From: Halothiobacillus sp.
GTDB lineage: Bacteria; Pseudomonadota; Gammaproteobacteria; JAAZVP01
Length of the DNA stretch: 64,000 bases
Reading direction: 5' to 3'
Assembly: GCA_018623495.1 (NCBI GenBank)
Contig: JAAZVP010000002.1
Coordinates: forward strand, 24,600-88,599
The notes beneath the pieces were generated by a model. That model worked only from the letters and a program-made list of their open reading frames with translations. It made no database searches and was not told the origin of the DNA. Both the position numbers and the translations under genes were made by a program. Shown here piece by piece: positions 1 to 12,853 of this stretch (its first letter is position 1; the number at the start of each line of letters is the position of its first letter).

Positions 1-193
1 AGTGGCAGAATTGCCGCGGCCCGCGGCCGCCGGCAACCCGAATGACGACGACTATAATGTGTGGGTTGTCCGCGGCCGGCTTCAACCGGATTCTAGAATC
101 GCGATGTGACAATTCACTATCAGGGGCGCCGGCGCGGCGTCCCTGGCGCCGCATCGACCCGTCGCCCGCCCAGGGAATCCCCGAGGTGTTCGA

Positions 194-3019
<2,826 letters not shown>

Positions 3020-3046
3020 GGAGCAGGTCGGTCCCAGGAAACCGCA

Positions 3047-3076
3047 AAGGGCAGCCCGTGGGCTGCCCTTCTTTTC
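3047..3076 (+). terminator. Rho-independent terminator of ppc
   Basis: aagggcagcccgtgggctgccctt followed by cttttc. Confidence 0.7.
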
Positions 3077-3173
3077 ATCACGGCCACGGTAGAAAGGTCC
3101 CGTCAAGAATGCGGCTTCTGCCCGGGGCCTTGCAGAGCCCGGGCCTGCCTACCGAGTCAGTGACCGCGAGCCG

Positions 3174-4019
3174 CTAATCGTTTTCCACTGCCAGGTTGTC
3201 GATCAGGCGGGCCCGGCCGAGGCGGGCGGCGGCGAGGATCACCCGCGCCTCGCCCGGCGCCGGCCGGGCGAGGTCACCGGCGCGGCGCACGGCCACGTAC
3301 TCCGGCTCCAGCCCGGCCTCGGCGAGCGCGGCGCTGGCCGCGGCCTCGACGGAGGCCACGGGCTCGCCGGCCCGCAGGCGCTCAGCCGATTCCACCAGCA
3401 CGCGGTGGAGGGCCGGCGCACGGCGGCGTTGCTCGGGGGAAAGATAGGCGTTGCGCGAGCTCATGGCCAGCCCGTCCGCCTCGCGCACGGTGGGCACGCC
3501 CACCACCTCCACCGGCAGGTCAAGATCGGCGACCATGCGCCGGATCACGCACAGCTGCTGGTAGTCCTTGCGGCCGAAAACGGCGACATCCGGGCCGACG
3601 ATATTGAACAGCTTGGCCACCACGGTGGCCACGCCGTCGAAATGCCCCGGGCGGGCGGCCCCGCACAGGCCCTCGGAGACCCCGGGGACGTGGATGCGGG
3701 TGACCGTCTCGCGCCCGCGGGGATAGAGCACGCGCTCCTCCGGCAGGAACAGGCCGTCCACGCCCAGGGCCTCCAGTCGGCGTGCGTCCTGCTCCTCGGT
3801 GCGCGGGTAGCGGTCGAAATCCTCGCCGGGACCGAACTGCAGTGGGTTGACGAAGATGCTCACCACCACCCGCGGGCACTGGGCGCGCGCCGCCTCCACC
3901 AGTGCCAGGTGGCCTTCGTGGAGGTTGCCCATGGTGGGCACCAGGGCGACGCGCTCGCCCGCGTCGCGCCACTGGCGGAGCTGGCGACGGACCGCCGGGA
4001 TGTCGTCGAGGCGTTCCAT
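3174..4019 (-). CDS. panC: Pantothenate synthetase
   Basis: VPTMGNLHEGHLALV and SIFVNPLQFGPGEDFDRYPRT motifs; start chosen at MERLDD. Confidence 0.95.
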   Translation of the reverse strand: MERLDDIPAVRRQLRQWRDAGERVALVPTMGNLHEGHLALVEAARAQCPRVVVSIFVNPLQFGPGEDFDRYPRTEEQDARRLEALGVDGLFLPEERVLYPRGRETVTRIHVPGVSEGLCGAARPGHFDGVATVVAKLFNIVGPDVAVFGRKDYQQLCVIRRMVADLDLPVEVVGVPTVREADGLAMSSRNAYLSPEQRRRAPALHRVLVESAERLRAGEPVASVEAAASAALAEAGLEPEYVAVRRAGDLARPAPGEARVILAAARLGRARLIDNLAVEND

Positions 4020-4023
4020 GGGA

Positions 4024-4824
4024 TCAGTCGAAACCGTGTTCGTCGGCGGGAAAGCGCCGCTCGCGCACGGCGGCGACGTAGTCGGCGAGGGCCGCGGGAA
4101 TGTCGTCGGCGCCGCGCAGGAAGTTGGCGGCGAACCGCGGCGGCCGGCCGGGGGTGAGGCCGAGGACGTCGTGGCTGACCAGTACCTGGCCATCCACCTC
4201 CGCGCCCGCACCGATGCCGATCACCGGGATGTCCAGGGCGGCGGTGATGCGTGCCGCCAGGGTCCGGGGCACGCACTCCAGGATCAGCAGGTCGGCCCCC
4301 GCGGCCTCCAGCTCCCGGGCGTCGGCCAGCATCCGCTCGGCGGCCTCCTGGTCGCGCCCCTGGACCCGGTAGCCCCCCAGCTTGTGCACCATCTGCGGCT
4401 GGAGGCCCAGGTGGGCGCAGACCGGCACGCCGTGGTCCGCCAGGGCGCCGACCACGTCCGCCTGGCCACCGCCCTCCAGCTTGACCATCTGCGCCCCGCC
4501 CTCCTTGAGCAGGCGGGCGGCGGTCGCCAGGGCCCCGGCGGGATCGGCGTGGCTGAGGAAGGGCATGTCCGCCACCCGCAGCGCCCGGCGGGAACCGCGG
4601 GCCACCGCCCGGGCGTGGTAGACGATGTCGTCCACGGTCACCGGCAGGGTGTCGGGATGGCCCTGCACCACCATGCCCAGCGAATCGCCCACCAGCAACA
4701 CGTCCGCCCCGGCGGCCTCGGCGTGGTGGGCCACGCTGGCATCGTAGGCGGTGAGCATGGCGATGGGGCGGCCCTCGGCCTTCATGCGCCGCAGGGCGGT
4801 CAGGGTTACCGGCTTGTGGTTCAT
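4024..4824 (-). CDS. panB: 3-methyl-2-oxobutanoate hydroxymethyltransferase
   Basis: MLTAYDASVAHHAEAAGADVLLVGDSLGMVVQGH; adjacent to panC. Confidence 0.96.
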   Translation of the reverse strand: MNHKPVTLTALRRMKAEGRPIAMLTAYDASVAHHAEAAGADVLLVGDSLGMVVQGHPDTLPVTVDDIVYHARAVARGSRRALRVADMPFLSHADPAGALATAARLLKEGGAQMVKLEGGGQADVVGALADHGVPVCAHLGLQPQMVHKLGGYRVQGRDQEAAERMLADARELEAAGADLLILECVPRTLAARITAALDIPVIGIGAGAEVDGQVLVSHDVLGLTPGRPPRFAANFLRGADDIPAALADYVAAVRERRFPADEHGFD

Positions 4825-5339
4825 GGCGCCCTCCTCTGCCCGGCCTCCCCCTTCGCCGGGGCGGGTTCCAGGCGTTGCAGGCCGGCCGGCGGGCAGTCGG
4901 CGGCCAGTGCGGCCACCCGGCCCGCGCCGGGCACCTCCACGTCGGCGGCGATCTCGGCCAGCGGGTGGAGCACGAAGCTGCGCTCGGTGATGCCCGGGTG
5001 GGGAACGACCAGCTCGGGGGTGTCGATCACGCGATCCTCCACCAGCAGGATGTCGAGGTCCAGGGTGCGCTCGCCCCAGCGGCGGCCGCGCACCCTCCCG
5101 GCCTCGGCCTCCAGGCCCTGCAGGGCCCGCAGCAGCGCGGCCGGCTCCATGTCGGTGAACAGCTCGGCCACGGCGTTGACGAAGTCCGGCTGGTCCGGCG
5201 GGCCCATGGGCGGGCTGGTGTAGAGGCTCGAGCAGGCAGCCACCCCCGACCCCGGCAGGCGGTCGAGGGCCCGGCAGGCCCGGCGGACCCGCTCGGTGGG
5301 GCCATCGAGGTTGCTGCCGATGCCCACGAAGACCCGCAT
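4821..5339 (-). CDS. folK: 2-amino-4-hydroxy-6-hydroxymethyldihydropteridine diphosphokinase
   Basis: FVGIGSNLDGP and RWGERTLDLDILLVEDRVI, VPHPGITERSFVLHPLAEI. Confidence 0.94.
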   Translation of the reverse strand: MRVFVGIGSNLDGPTERVRRACRALDRLPGSGVAACSSLYTSPPMGPPDQPDFVNAVAELFTDMEPAALLRALQGLEAEAGRVRGRRWGERTLDLDILLVEDRVIDTPELVVPHPGITERSFVLHPLAEIAADVEVPGAGRVAALAADCPPAGLQRLEPAPAKGEAGQRRAP

Positions 5340-5344
5340 GGTGC

Positions 5345-6607
5345 TCAGTTGGCCTTCTTCTTCCGGCGCTTCTTGCGCGGCATCAGGGTCTTGTGCTGCT
5401 CCTCGGGCGGGAGCTCCTGGAGATCGGTCCAGAAGGTGCAGTCATCGGCGACGCCCGCCTCGCCGGCCCGCGCCCGCAGGCAGAGGAAGTCGTAGGCGGC
5501 GCGGAAACGGGGATGCTCCAGCAGGGACAGCGCCCGCTTGCCGCTGTGCTTGCGAAAGCGCGGCTGCAGGGCCCAGATGTCCTTCATCACCTGGGAAAAG
5601 CGCCGCGGGATGGCCGTGCTCTGCACCTGGGCGTCGGTGACCATGCGCCCGGCCTGCTGGATGGCCGGGGCCTCGGGCATGCCCTGCTCGCGCAGGCGCT
5701 CGGTCTCGCGGGCCACGTTGCCCCACAGCAGCGCCGCGTAGAGAAAGCCGGGATTGACGCCCTTGCCCTCGAGCACCCGGGCGTCGGTGTTCTCCAGCGT
5801 CAGGCTGACGAAACGGTGCACGTCGCCCTCGTCGCGCTCGATGGCCAGCAGCTCGTCGAGGTCGGGGAACAGCCAGGCCAGCAGGTCGTAGCGGCGCAAC
5901 AGCTCGAAGGAGTTCTCGCCGTGGCCGCTCTGGAACAGCTTGAGCACCTCGTCGAACAGGCGCGCCGGGGGGATGTCCCCGAGCAGGAAACCGAGGCGGA
6001 AGATGGGTGCCTCGGTACCCTCCTCGATGCGGAAACCCAGCTTGGCCGCGAAGCGGATGGCGCGCAGCATGCGCACCGGGTCCTCGCGGTAGCGCACCTC
6101 GGGATCACCCACCATGCGCAGGCGGCCGTGTTCGAGGTCGTCCAGCCCGCCGGTGTAGTCGATCAGCGAGAAGTCGCTGATGTCGTAGTAGAGGGCGTTG
6201 ACGGTGAAGTCGCGCCGCCAGACGTCCTGCTCGAGGGTGCCGAAGGTGTTGTCGCGCAGGATGCGCCCTTCCTCGCTGGCGTCCACGTCCGACTGGTCGC
6301 CGCGGAAGGTGGCGACCTCGATGATCTCGCCGCGGAAGGTGACGTGCGCCAGCCGGAAGCGCCGGCCGATGATCCGCGAGTTCTTGAACAGCTCGCGCAC
6401 CTGCTCCGGCGAGGCGTCGGAAACCACGTCGAAGTCCTTGGGCTCGCGCCCCAGCTGCAGGTCGCGGACACCGCCACCCACCAGGCAGGCCCGGTAGCCG
6501 GCATCCTTGAGCCGGTAGAGGACCTTGAGGGCGTTCTTGCTGATATTGGCCCGCGAGACGGCATGCCGGTCGCGGGGAATGACGGGATTTGGGTTCGCCT
6601 GGTTCAA
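5345..6607 (-). CDS. pcnB: Poly(A) polymerase I
   Basis: YRACLVGGGVRDLQLGREPKDFDVVSDA nucleotidyltransferase motif and C-terminal basic region; a TTG start at about 6607 is inferred. Confidence 0.88.
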   Translation of the reverse strand: MNQANPNPVIPRDRHAVSRANISKNALKVLYRLKDAGYRACLVGGGVRDLQLGREPKDFDVVSDASPEQVRELFKNSRIIGRRFRLAHVTFRGEIIEVATFRGDQSDVDASEEGRILRDNTFGTLEQDVWRRDFTVNALYYDISDFSLIDYTGGLDDLEHGRLRMVGDPEVRYREDPVRMLRAIRFAAKLGFRIEEGTEAPIFRLGFLLGDIPPARLFDEVLKLFQSGHGENSFELLRRYDLLAWLFPDLDELLAIERDEGDVHRFVSLTLENTDARVLEGKGVNPGFLYAALLWGNVARETERLREQGMPEAPAIQQAGRMVTDAQVQSTAIPRRFSQVMKDIWALQPRFRKHSGKRALSLLEHPRFRAAYDFLCLRARAGEAGVADDCTFWTDLQELPPEEQHKTLMPRKKRRKKKAN

Positions 6608-6641
6608 AAAATCCGATCCAGAGGTTTTCGGAAAGCCGGCA

Positions 6642-7385
6642 TCATACCACTCTCGGCGCCACCCCGCATGGGGCCCGGGAGCCCCGCAGCAGCCGGGCCA
6701 GGCCCGCCAGGTCGTCCACCCGGACGTGCGGCGGCTCGATCTCCAATGGCCAGGCAGCGCCGCTGCGGTCCACCCAGGCCGACCACAACCCGGCCCGGCG
6801 GGCCCCGAGGATGTCGTGCTCGGGATGGTCACCGGCGTGCAGCGCCCGGTCCGGCGCCACGCCCGCCTCGTCGAGAACCCGGCGAAAGACCGCGGGGTCG
6901 GGCTTGGAGACGCCGAGGGCCTCGGAGGTCCAGGCGGCGTGGAAGTAGCGGTCCAGGCCGATGTGGGCGATGTCGGCGTTGCCGTTGGTCAGTGCCACCA
7001 GCCGGACCCGGCGGGAGAGCGTCGCCAGCGCCTCGGGGACGTCGGTGTAGCAGACCACCTGCTGGCGAGCCTCCCAGAAGACCCGGAAGGCGGCCTCCAC
7101 CAGCGCTTCGGAGGCCGCCGGCCCCAGCAGCTCGCGCAGGCAGTTGCGCCGCAGGGCCGAGCGATCGAAGGCCAGCCCGGGGTGGGCCCGGGCGTGGGCC
7201 TTGCAGTGGCGCTGGAAGCCGGCCGCGTCGAAGCCGCGCACGCTGGCCGGGGCATGCGCGCACAGCCACTCGAACAGCCGCTGGTTGGCCCGGCCCAGCA
7301 CCGGCGCGGCCGCCCAGAGGGTGTCGTCGAGATCCAGCGACACCAGCTCGATCCCGGCATCGGGCCAGGGCGCCCGCTCGCTCAC
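6642..7385 (-). CDS. HAD-family hydrolase (YjjG-like)
   Basis: LVSLDLDDTLWAAAP, LVALTNGNAD, GVSKPDPAVFRRVL, ALHAGDHPEHDILGARRAG; GTG start overlaps the upstream stop by 4 bp. Confidence 0.85.
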   Translation of the reverse strand: MSERAPWPDAGIELVSLDLDDTLWAAAPVLGRANQRLFEWLCAHAPASVRGFDAAGFQRHCKAHARAHPGLAFDRSALRRNCLRELLGPAASEALVEAAFRVFWEARQQVVCYTDVPEALATLSRRVRLVALTNGNADIAHIGLDRYFHAAWTSEALGVSKPDPAVFRRVLDEAGVAPDRALHAGDHPEHDILGARRAGLWSAWVDRSGAAWPLEIEPPHVRVDDLAGLARLLRGSRAPCGVAPRVV

Positions 7386-8995
7386 GCGGGATCCTCCACC
7401 GCCGCGGCCTCGAGCAGCCGCCGGGTATAGGGGTGCTCCGGGGCGGTGAACAGCTCCTCGGTGGTCCCGCTCTCCACGACCCGGCCGTCCTTCATCACCA
7501 GCACCCGGTGGGAGACCGCCCGCACCACCCGCAGGTCGTGGCTGATGAACAGATAGCTCAGGCCGTGACGCTGCTGGAGGTCGTGGAGCAGGGCCAGGAC
7601 CTGTTTCTGCACGGTGACGTCCAGGGCGCTGGTGGGCTCGTCGAGCAGCACCAGCCGCGGGCGCAGGATGACCGCCCGGGCGATGGCGATGCGCTGGCGC
7701 TGACCGCCGGAAAACTCGTGGGGGTAACGCTCCATCATCGCCGGCTCGAGGCCCACCTCGGCGAGCATCTCGGCGATCGAGGCGCGACGCTGCTCGCGGT
7801 CCATCTCCGGGTGGTGCACGCGCAGGCCCTCGCCGACGATGGACTCCACGGTCATGCGTGGCGAGAGCGAGGAGAAGGGGTCCTGGAAGACCACCTGCAG
7901 GTAGCGCCGCTGGCGCCGCAGGGCCCGGCCGCGCAGGCCGGTGAGCGACTCGCCGGCGAGGCGGATCTCGCCGCGGCAGGCCTGCAGGCGCAGCAGGCAC
8001 ATGCCCAGGGTGGTCTTGCCCGAGCCGGACTCGCCGACGATCCCCAGGGTCTCGCCCGGGGCCACGGCGAGGTCGACGTCGTCCACCGCCCGGACCTCGC
8101 CCACCCGGCGCCGGACCAGGCCCCCGCGACGGACGGGGAAGTGGCAGTTCAGCGCCCGCCCCTCCAGCAGGGGCTCGCCGGCCGGCGGGCGGTCGTCGGT
8201 GATCATCCGCTCGGGGGTGCTGGCCAGCAGCTGGCGGGTGTAGGGGTGACCGGGCCGCCGGAACAGGCCGGCCACCTCGCCCTGCTCCACCAGTTCGCCC
8301 GCCTGCATCACGCACACCCGGTCGGCGAAACGCCGCACCAGGTTGAGGTCGTGGGTGATCATCAGGATGGACATGCCGAACTCGGCCTGCAGCGAGTCCA
8401 GCAGGTCGAGGATCTGGGCCTCGATGGTGACGTCCAGGGCGGTAGTGGGCTCGTCGGCGATCAGCAGCTTGGGCCGACAGGCCAGCGCCAGGGCGATCAT
8501 CGCCCGCTGGCGCTGGCCGCCGGAGAGCATGTGGGGGAAGGCGTCCACACGCCGGCCGGGCTCGGGAATGCCGGTCAGCTCCAGCAGCTCCACGGCCCGG
8601 CGGCGGGCGGCGGTCTTGCCCATCCCCTCGTGGAGCACCAGGGTCTCGGCGATCTGGCGGCCCACCGGCTGCACCGGGTTGAGCGAGGTCATGGGCTCCT
8701 GGAAGATCATGCCGATCTCGCGCCCGCGCAACCCGCGCATCAGCGACTCGGGCAGCCCCAGCAGCTCGCGGCCGTCGAAGCGGATCTCGCCGCTGGGATA
8801 TTCCACCTTGCCGGGGTCGTGCAGGCGCATCACCGAGAGCGCGGTCACCGACTTGCCGGAACCGGACTCGCCCACCAGCGCCAGTTTCTCGCCCCGGCCG
8901 ACGGCGAAGTCCACGCCGTGGACCACCTGGGAGCCGCCCTCCCCGTGGCCGAAGCGCACCCGCAAGTCCCGCACCTGCAGCAGCGGATCGCTCAT
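7382..8995 (-). CDS. yejF: Microcin C/peptide ABC transporter, dual ATP-binding protein
   Basis: Two ABC modules (GESGSGKSVTAL...LSGGQRQRAMIA; GESGSGKTTLG...FSGGQRQRIAIARA). Confidence 0.9.
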   Translation of the reverse strand: MSDPLLQVRDLRVRFGHGEGGSQVVHGVDFAVGRGEKLALVGESGSGKSVTALSVMRLHDPGKVEYPSGEIRFDGRELLGLPESLMRGLRGREIGMIFQEPMTSLNPVQPVGRQIAETLVLHEGMGKTAARRRAVELLELTGIPEPGRRVDAFPHMLSGGQRQRAMIALALACRPKLLIADEPTTALDVTIEAQILDLLDSLQAEFGMSILMITHDLNLVRRFADRVCVMQAGELVEQGEVAGLFRRPGHPYTRQLLASTPERMITDDRPPAGEPLLEGRALNCHFPVRRGGLVRRRVGEVRAVDDVDLAVAPGETLGIVGESGSGKTTLGMCLLRLQACRGEIRLAGESLTGLRGRALRRQRRYLQVVFQDPFSSLSPRMTVESIVGEGLRVHHPEMDREQRRASIAEMLAEVGLEPAMMERYPHEFSGGQRQRIAIARAVILRPRLVLLDEPTSALDVTVQKQVLALLHDLQQRHGLSYLFISHDLRVVRAVSHRVLVMKDGRVVESGTTEELFTAPEHPYTRRLLEAAAVEDPA

Positions 8996-10056
8996 GTGCG
9001 CACCCTCCGGCGCACGTCCAGCGCCTCGCGCAGCCCTTCGCCGATGAAGATCAGCAGCAGCAGCGTGCCCACCAGCACCACGAAGGTGGAGACCGACAGC
9101 CACCAGGCCTCGATGTTCTCCTTGCCCTGGGAGAGCAGCTCGCCGAGGCTCGGCGTGCTCGGCGGCACGCCCAGGCCGAGAAAATCCAGGCTGGTCAGCG
9201 CCAGTATCGCCCCGCTGATGCGAAACGGCAGGAAGGTGAGCACCGGCACCATGGCGTTGGGCAGCAGGTGGCGGAACATGATCGCCGGGGCGGTCACCCC
9301 CATGGCCCGGGCGGCGGTCACGTAGTCCATGTTGCGCCCGCGCAGGAACTCGGCGCGCACGTAGTCCGACAGCCCCATCCAGCCGAACAGCGAGAGCAGC
9401 ACCAGCAGCAGCCAGATGCTGGGCTCGAAGATGGAGGCGAAGATGATCAGCAGGTAGAGCTCGGGCATCGAACCCCAGACCTCGATGAAGCGCTGGAAGA
9501 ACAGGTCGAAGCGCCCGCCGAAGTAGCCCTGCAGGGCCCCGGCGAGGATGCCGATGCCGGTGCCGATCACCGTCAGCGCCAGGGCGAAGAGCACCGAGAC
9601 CACGAAACCGTAGAGCAGGCGGGCGAGGACGTCACGGCCGCGATCGTCGGTGCCCAGCCAGTTGTCCGCCGAGGGGGGCGCGGGGTTGGGGTGCTCGACG
9701 AAGTAGTTGATGGAATCGAAGCTGTGGGGATTGGGCGGGTAGATCGCCCAGTTCCCGTCCGTGGTGATCCGCTCTCGGACGAACGGGTCGTGGTAGTCCG
9801 CCTCGGTCTCCAGCGGGCCGCCGAAGGCGGTCTCCGGGTAGCTCTGGACGATGGGGAAGTAGAGTTCGCCCTGGTAGCTCACCACCAGCGGCTCGTCGTT
9901 GGAGAGCACCGGGGCGAGCATGCCCAACACGAACAGGATGGCGAAGAGCCACAGGCTGTAGTAGCCGCGCTTGTGGGCACGGAAGCGCCGCCAGGCCTGG
10001 CGCTCCGGCGCGGCCGCCGGCCGCGCCCCGGTTTTGACTACCGCGGTGGGTCTCAA
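8992..10056 (-). CDS. yejE: Peptide ABC transporter permease
   Basis: Binding-protein-dependent permease with SYQGELYFP and TDDRGRDVLARLLYGF, typical of YejE. Confidence 0.9.
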   Translation of the reverse strand: MRPTAVVKTGARPAAAPERQAWRRFRAHKRGYYSLWLFAILFVLGMLAPVLSNDEPLVVSYQGELYFPIVQSYPETAFGGPLETEADYHDPFVRERITTDGNWAIYPPNPHSFDSINYFVEHPNPAPPSADNWLGTDDRGRDVLARLLYGFVVSVLFALALTVIGTGIGILAGALQGYFGGRFDLFFQRFIEVWGSMPELYLLIIFASIFEPSIWLLLVLLSLFGWMGLSDYVRAEFLRGRNMDYVTAARAMGVTAPAIMFRHLLPNAMVPVLTFLPFRISGAILALTSLDFLGLGVPPSTPSLGELLSQGKENIEAWWLSVSTFVVLVGTLLLLIFIGEGLREALDVRRRVRT

Positions 10057-10129
10057 GGGCCCCTGCTCCCCGTTGGATTGCCGATCACGGAAGGTTACCA
10101 GCTTGGTGGGCGGTGCTGAACGTGGCCCA

Positions 10130-11056
10130 TCATCCGCGCCAGCGCTCGGGCCGGGCCGCTTCCAGCCAGGGTTCGGCGGCGGCCCGCCGGGCGAGGTGGT
10201 CGACCAGCGCCTCCACCCGGCGTGGCCGGAAGCGCCGCCCGGTGGTGACCAGGTGAAACGGCGCCCCCGGCCCCTCCCAGTCTTCCAGCAGCCGCACCAG
10301 CCGGCCCGCCGCCAGGTCCGCTCCGCAGACGAACTCCGGGATCAGGGCGACCCCGCTGCCGGCCAGCGCCAGCCGGCGCACCAGGTTCATCTCGTCCACC
10401 GTGCAGTGGCCGCGGATGGCCACCTGGGCGCGCGCCCCGCCCGGTCCCCGGAGGGGCCAGTGGCGCCCGGCGTCGCCGCCGGCGGCGGTGAAGCGGACCG
10501 CCGGCCATTCGGCCAGCTCGGCCGGCGACCGCGGCCGGCCGCGGGCCTCCACCAGCGAGGGCGCCGCGCAGACCAGCCGCCGGGTGAAGCCGATGGTCCG
10601 GGCCACCAGGCCGGTGTCCTCCAGCGGCCCGGCCCGCAGGGCCACGTCCACGTCGTCGGCCACCAGGTCCACCATCCGGTCGGTGAGGCGCAGGTCCAGG
10701 TCCACGCCGGGGTAATCGCGCAGGAAGTCGCCCACCCAGTCGGCGAGAAAGAAGGCCCCGGGGGTCACCGGCGCCGTCATGCGCACCGGCCCGGCCAGGG
10801 CGGTCTCGTCCTCGGCCAGGCGGGCCTCGGCATCGTCGAGACCCTGGAGGCAGTCGGCCACCGCCGTGTAGTAGTCCTCGCCGGCCGGGGTGGTGCGCAT
10901 GTGGCGGGTGTTGCGCTCGACCAGTCGCAGCCCCAGGCGCGCCTCGAGCCGGGCGATGCGCCGGCTGACCGTGGCGCGGGGCAGGTCGAGCTGGCGGGCG
11001 GCACGGCTGAAACTGCCGCCCTCCACCACGGCGACGAAGGTCCTCAGGTCATCCAT
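10130..11056 (-). CDS. LysR-family transcriptional regulator
   Basis: N-terminal HTH MDDLRTFVAVVEGGSFSRAARQLDLPRATVSRRIARLEARLG. Confidence 0.9.
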   Translation of the reverse strand: MDDLRTFVAVVEGGSFSRAARQLDLPRATVSRRIARLEARLGLRLVERNTRHMRTTPAGEDYYTAVADCLQGLDDAEARLAEDETALAGPVRMTAPVTPGAFFLADWVGDFLRDYPGVDLDLRLTDRMVDLVADDVDVALRAGPLEDTGLVARTIGFTRRLVCAAPSLVEARGRPRSPAELAEWPAVRFTAAGGDAGRHWPLRGPGGARAQVAIRGHCTVDEMNLVRRLALAGSGVALIPEFVCGADLAAGRLVRLLEDWEGPGAPFHLVTTGRRFRPRRVEALVDHLARRAAAEPWLEAARPERWRG

Positions 11057-11164
11057 TGATCGTCACAAACACAACAACAGTGATTTGCATTTGTAACACT
11101 TTCCGCGACGCAACGGGAGCCTTACATTGGCTGCCCGGACCCGAATCCCACAGGAGGTATTTCC

Positions 11165-11596
11165 ATGCGAGGCATGATCCCCGTCGCCGCCCTGGCCACC
11201 GCCCTGCTCGTCCCCGTCGCGCAGGCGGGTGAAGACCCCCGCCAGCCCATCGAGCTCGAGGCCCCGCAGCGGGCCGCGGTGCTCGGCGAGATGCGCCAGT
11301 TCGTCGAGGCCATCGACACCATCCTCGACGCCACCCTGGCCGAGGACATGGAACGGGTGGCCAGGGCCGCGAAACCGATGGGCATGGCGGCGGTGCGTCG
11401 CACACCGGAGCCGGTCAGGCAGGCCCTGCCCGGGGGCTTCATGCAGATGGGTCGTGGCACCCACCAGGCCTTCGAGGCGATCGCGCGCGACGCCGAGGCC
11501 CTGGGCGACCCACGCCACACCCTGGAGCAGCTGAGCCGAGCCACCTCGAGCTGCGTGGCCTGCCACCGGAGCTATCGCATCGTCACCGCCGACTGA
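11165..11596 (+). CDS. Cytochrome c'-like monohaem protein
   Basis: Signal peptide and single C-terminal CVACHRSY haem motif. Confidence 0.75.
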   Translation: MRGMIPVAALATALLVPVAQAGEDPRQPIELEAPQRAAVLGEMRQFVEAIDTILDATLAEDMERVARAAKPMGMAAVRRTPEPVRQALPGGFMQMGRGTHQAFEAIARDAEALGDPRHTLEQLSRATSSCVACHRSYRIVTAD

Positions 11597-11790
11597 TCGC
11601 CGTCGAGGCGCCCGCGGATGCGGGCCACGGCGTTGGTGGCGGCATCCGCGAACGGCAAAAAGACCAGGTCCGCCCCCGCGGCCTCCAGCTCGCCGCGCTC
11701 CGACTCGTGGTGGGCCACCACCCCGCTGAGCCCGGCATAGCCGGCCTCGTCGAGGGCATGCAGCAGGGCCCGCCGGGCAATACCGTGACC
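11572..11790 (-). pseudogene. C-terminal remnant of a Kef/TrkA-N-type cation transporter regulatory domain
   Basis: Frame reads GIARRALLHALDEAGYAGLSGVVAHHESERGELEAAGADLVFLPFADAATNAVARIRG with no plausible N-terminal portion upstream. Confidence 0.45.
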
Positions 11791-11797
11791 CGAGTAC

Positions 11798-12850
11798 TCA
11801 GCGCTGGATGGACTCGAACTGGATGCGCGGATCGATGAGCACGTAGGAGAGATCCGCCAGCAGCTTCGCCACCAGCCCGAGGATGGTGTAGAGATAGAGC
11901 GTGCCCATGACCACGGGATAGTCACGGGCCAGCACCGACTCGTAGGAGAGCAGGCCCAGGCCATCGAGCGAGAAGATGGTCTCGATCAGCAGCGAGGAGG
12001 TGAAGAACGCGCCGATGAAGGCCGCCGGGAAGCCGGTCACCAGGGGGATCATGGCGTTGCGGAAGACGTGGCGATAGAGCACCCGGCGCTCGGAGCAGCC
12101 CTTGGCCCGGGCGGTGAGGACGTACTGCTTGCCGATCTCCTCGAGAAAGGCGTTCTTGGTGAGCATGGTCATCACCGCGAAGCTGCCCACCACCGAGGCG
12201 ATGACGGGCAGGACCATGTGCCAGAGATAGTCCTTAATCCTGTCGATCCAGGAGAGCTCGGCCCAGTCGTCCGACACCAGCCCGCGCAGGGGGAAGACAT
12301 CCCAGAAGCTGCCGCCGCCGAAGAGCACCAGCAGCACGATCCCCAACACGAAGCCGGGGATGGCATAGCCCACCAGCACCAGCGTGCTGGTGACCACGTC
12401 GAAGGTCGTGCCGTCGCGCACCGCCTTGGCGATCCCCAGGGGGATGCAGGTGAGATAGGTGATGAAGAAGGTCCACAGCCCCAGGCTGATGGAGACCGGC
12501 AGCTTGTCCGCGATCAGCTCCATCACCGACTGGTGGCGGAAGTAGCTCTCGCCCAGGTCGAAGGTGACGTAGTTGCCGATCATGGTGAGAAAGCGTTCGT
12601 GGGCCGGGCGGTCGAAGCCGTAGAGCTCGCGGATGGAGGCCAGCTGTTCCTCGTCCAGCCCCTGGTCGGCGCGGTAGACGCCGCCCCCGCCGGTGGCGGC
12701 CTCGCCGCCCTCGCCGGTCTCCTGGAGCTGGGCGACCAGCTGCTCAACCGGCCCGCCGGGGACGAACTGGGTCACCACGAAGGTGATCAGCATCACGCCG
12801 AAGAGCGTGGGGACCATCAGCAGGATGCGCTTGGCGATGTAGCCGGCCAT
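11798..12850 (-). CDS. yejB: Peptide ABC transporter permease
   Basis: MAGYIAKRILLMVPTLFGVMLITFVVTQFVPGGPVEQL permease signature. Confidence 0.92.
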   Translation of the reverse strand: MAGYIAKRILLMVPTLFGVMLITFVVTQFVPGGPVEQLVAQLQETGEGGEAATGGGGVYRADQGLDEEQLASIRELYGFDRPAHERFLTMIGNYVTFDLGESYFRHQSVMELIADKLPVSISLGLWTFFITYLTCIPLGIAKAVRDGTTFDVVTSTLVLVGYAIPGFVLGIVLLVLFGGGSFWDVFPLRGLVSDDWAELSWIDRIKDYLWHMVLPVIASVVGSFAVMTMLTKNAFLEEIGKQYVLTARAKGCSERRVLYRHVFRNAMIPLVTGFPAAFIGAFFTSSLLIETIFSLDGLGLLSYESVLARDYPVVMGTLYLYTILGLVAKLLADLSYVLIDPRIQFESIQR

Positions 12851-12853
12851 GGA

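Noticed and set aside
5393-9325. 1310-aa plus-strand ORF opposite pcnB/HAD/yejF
   Set aside because: Antisense mirror frame in high-GC coding DNA; composition (Gly/His/Leu/Val/Gln rich) lacks domains and the minus strand carries clear genes.
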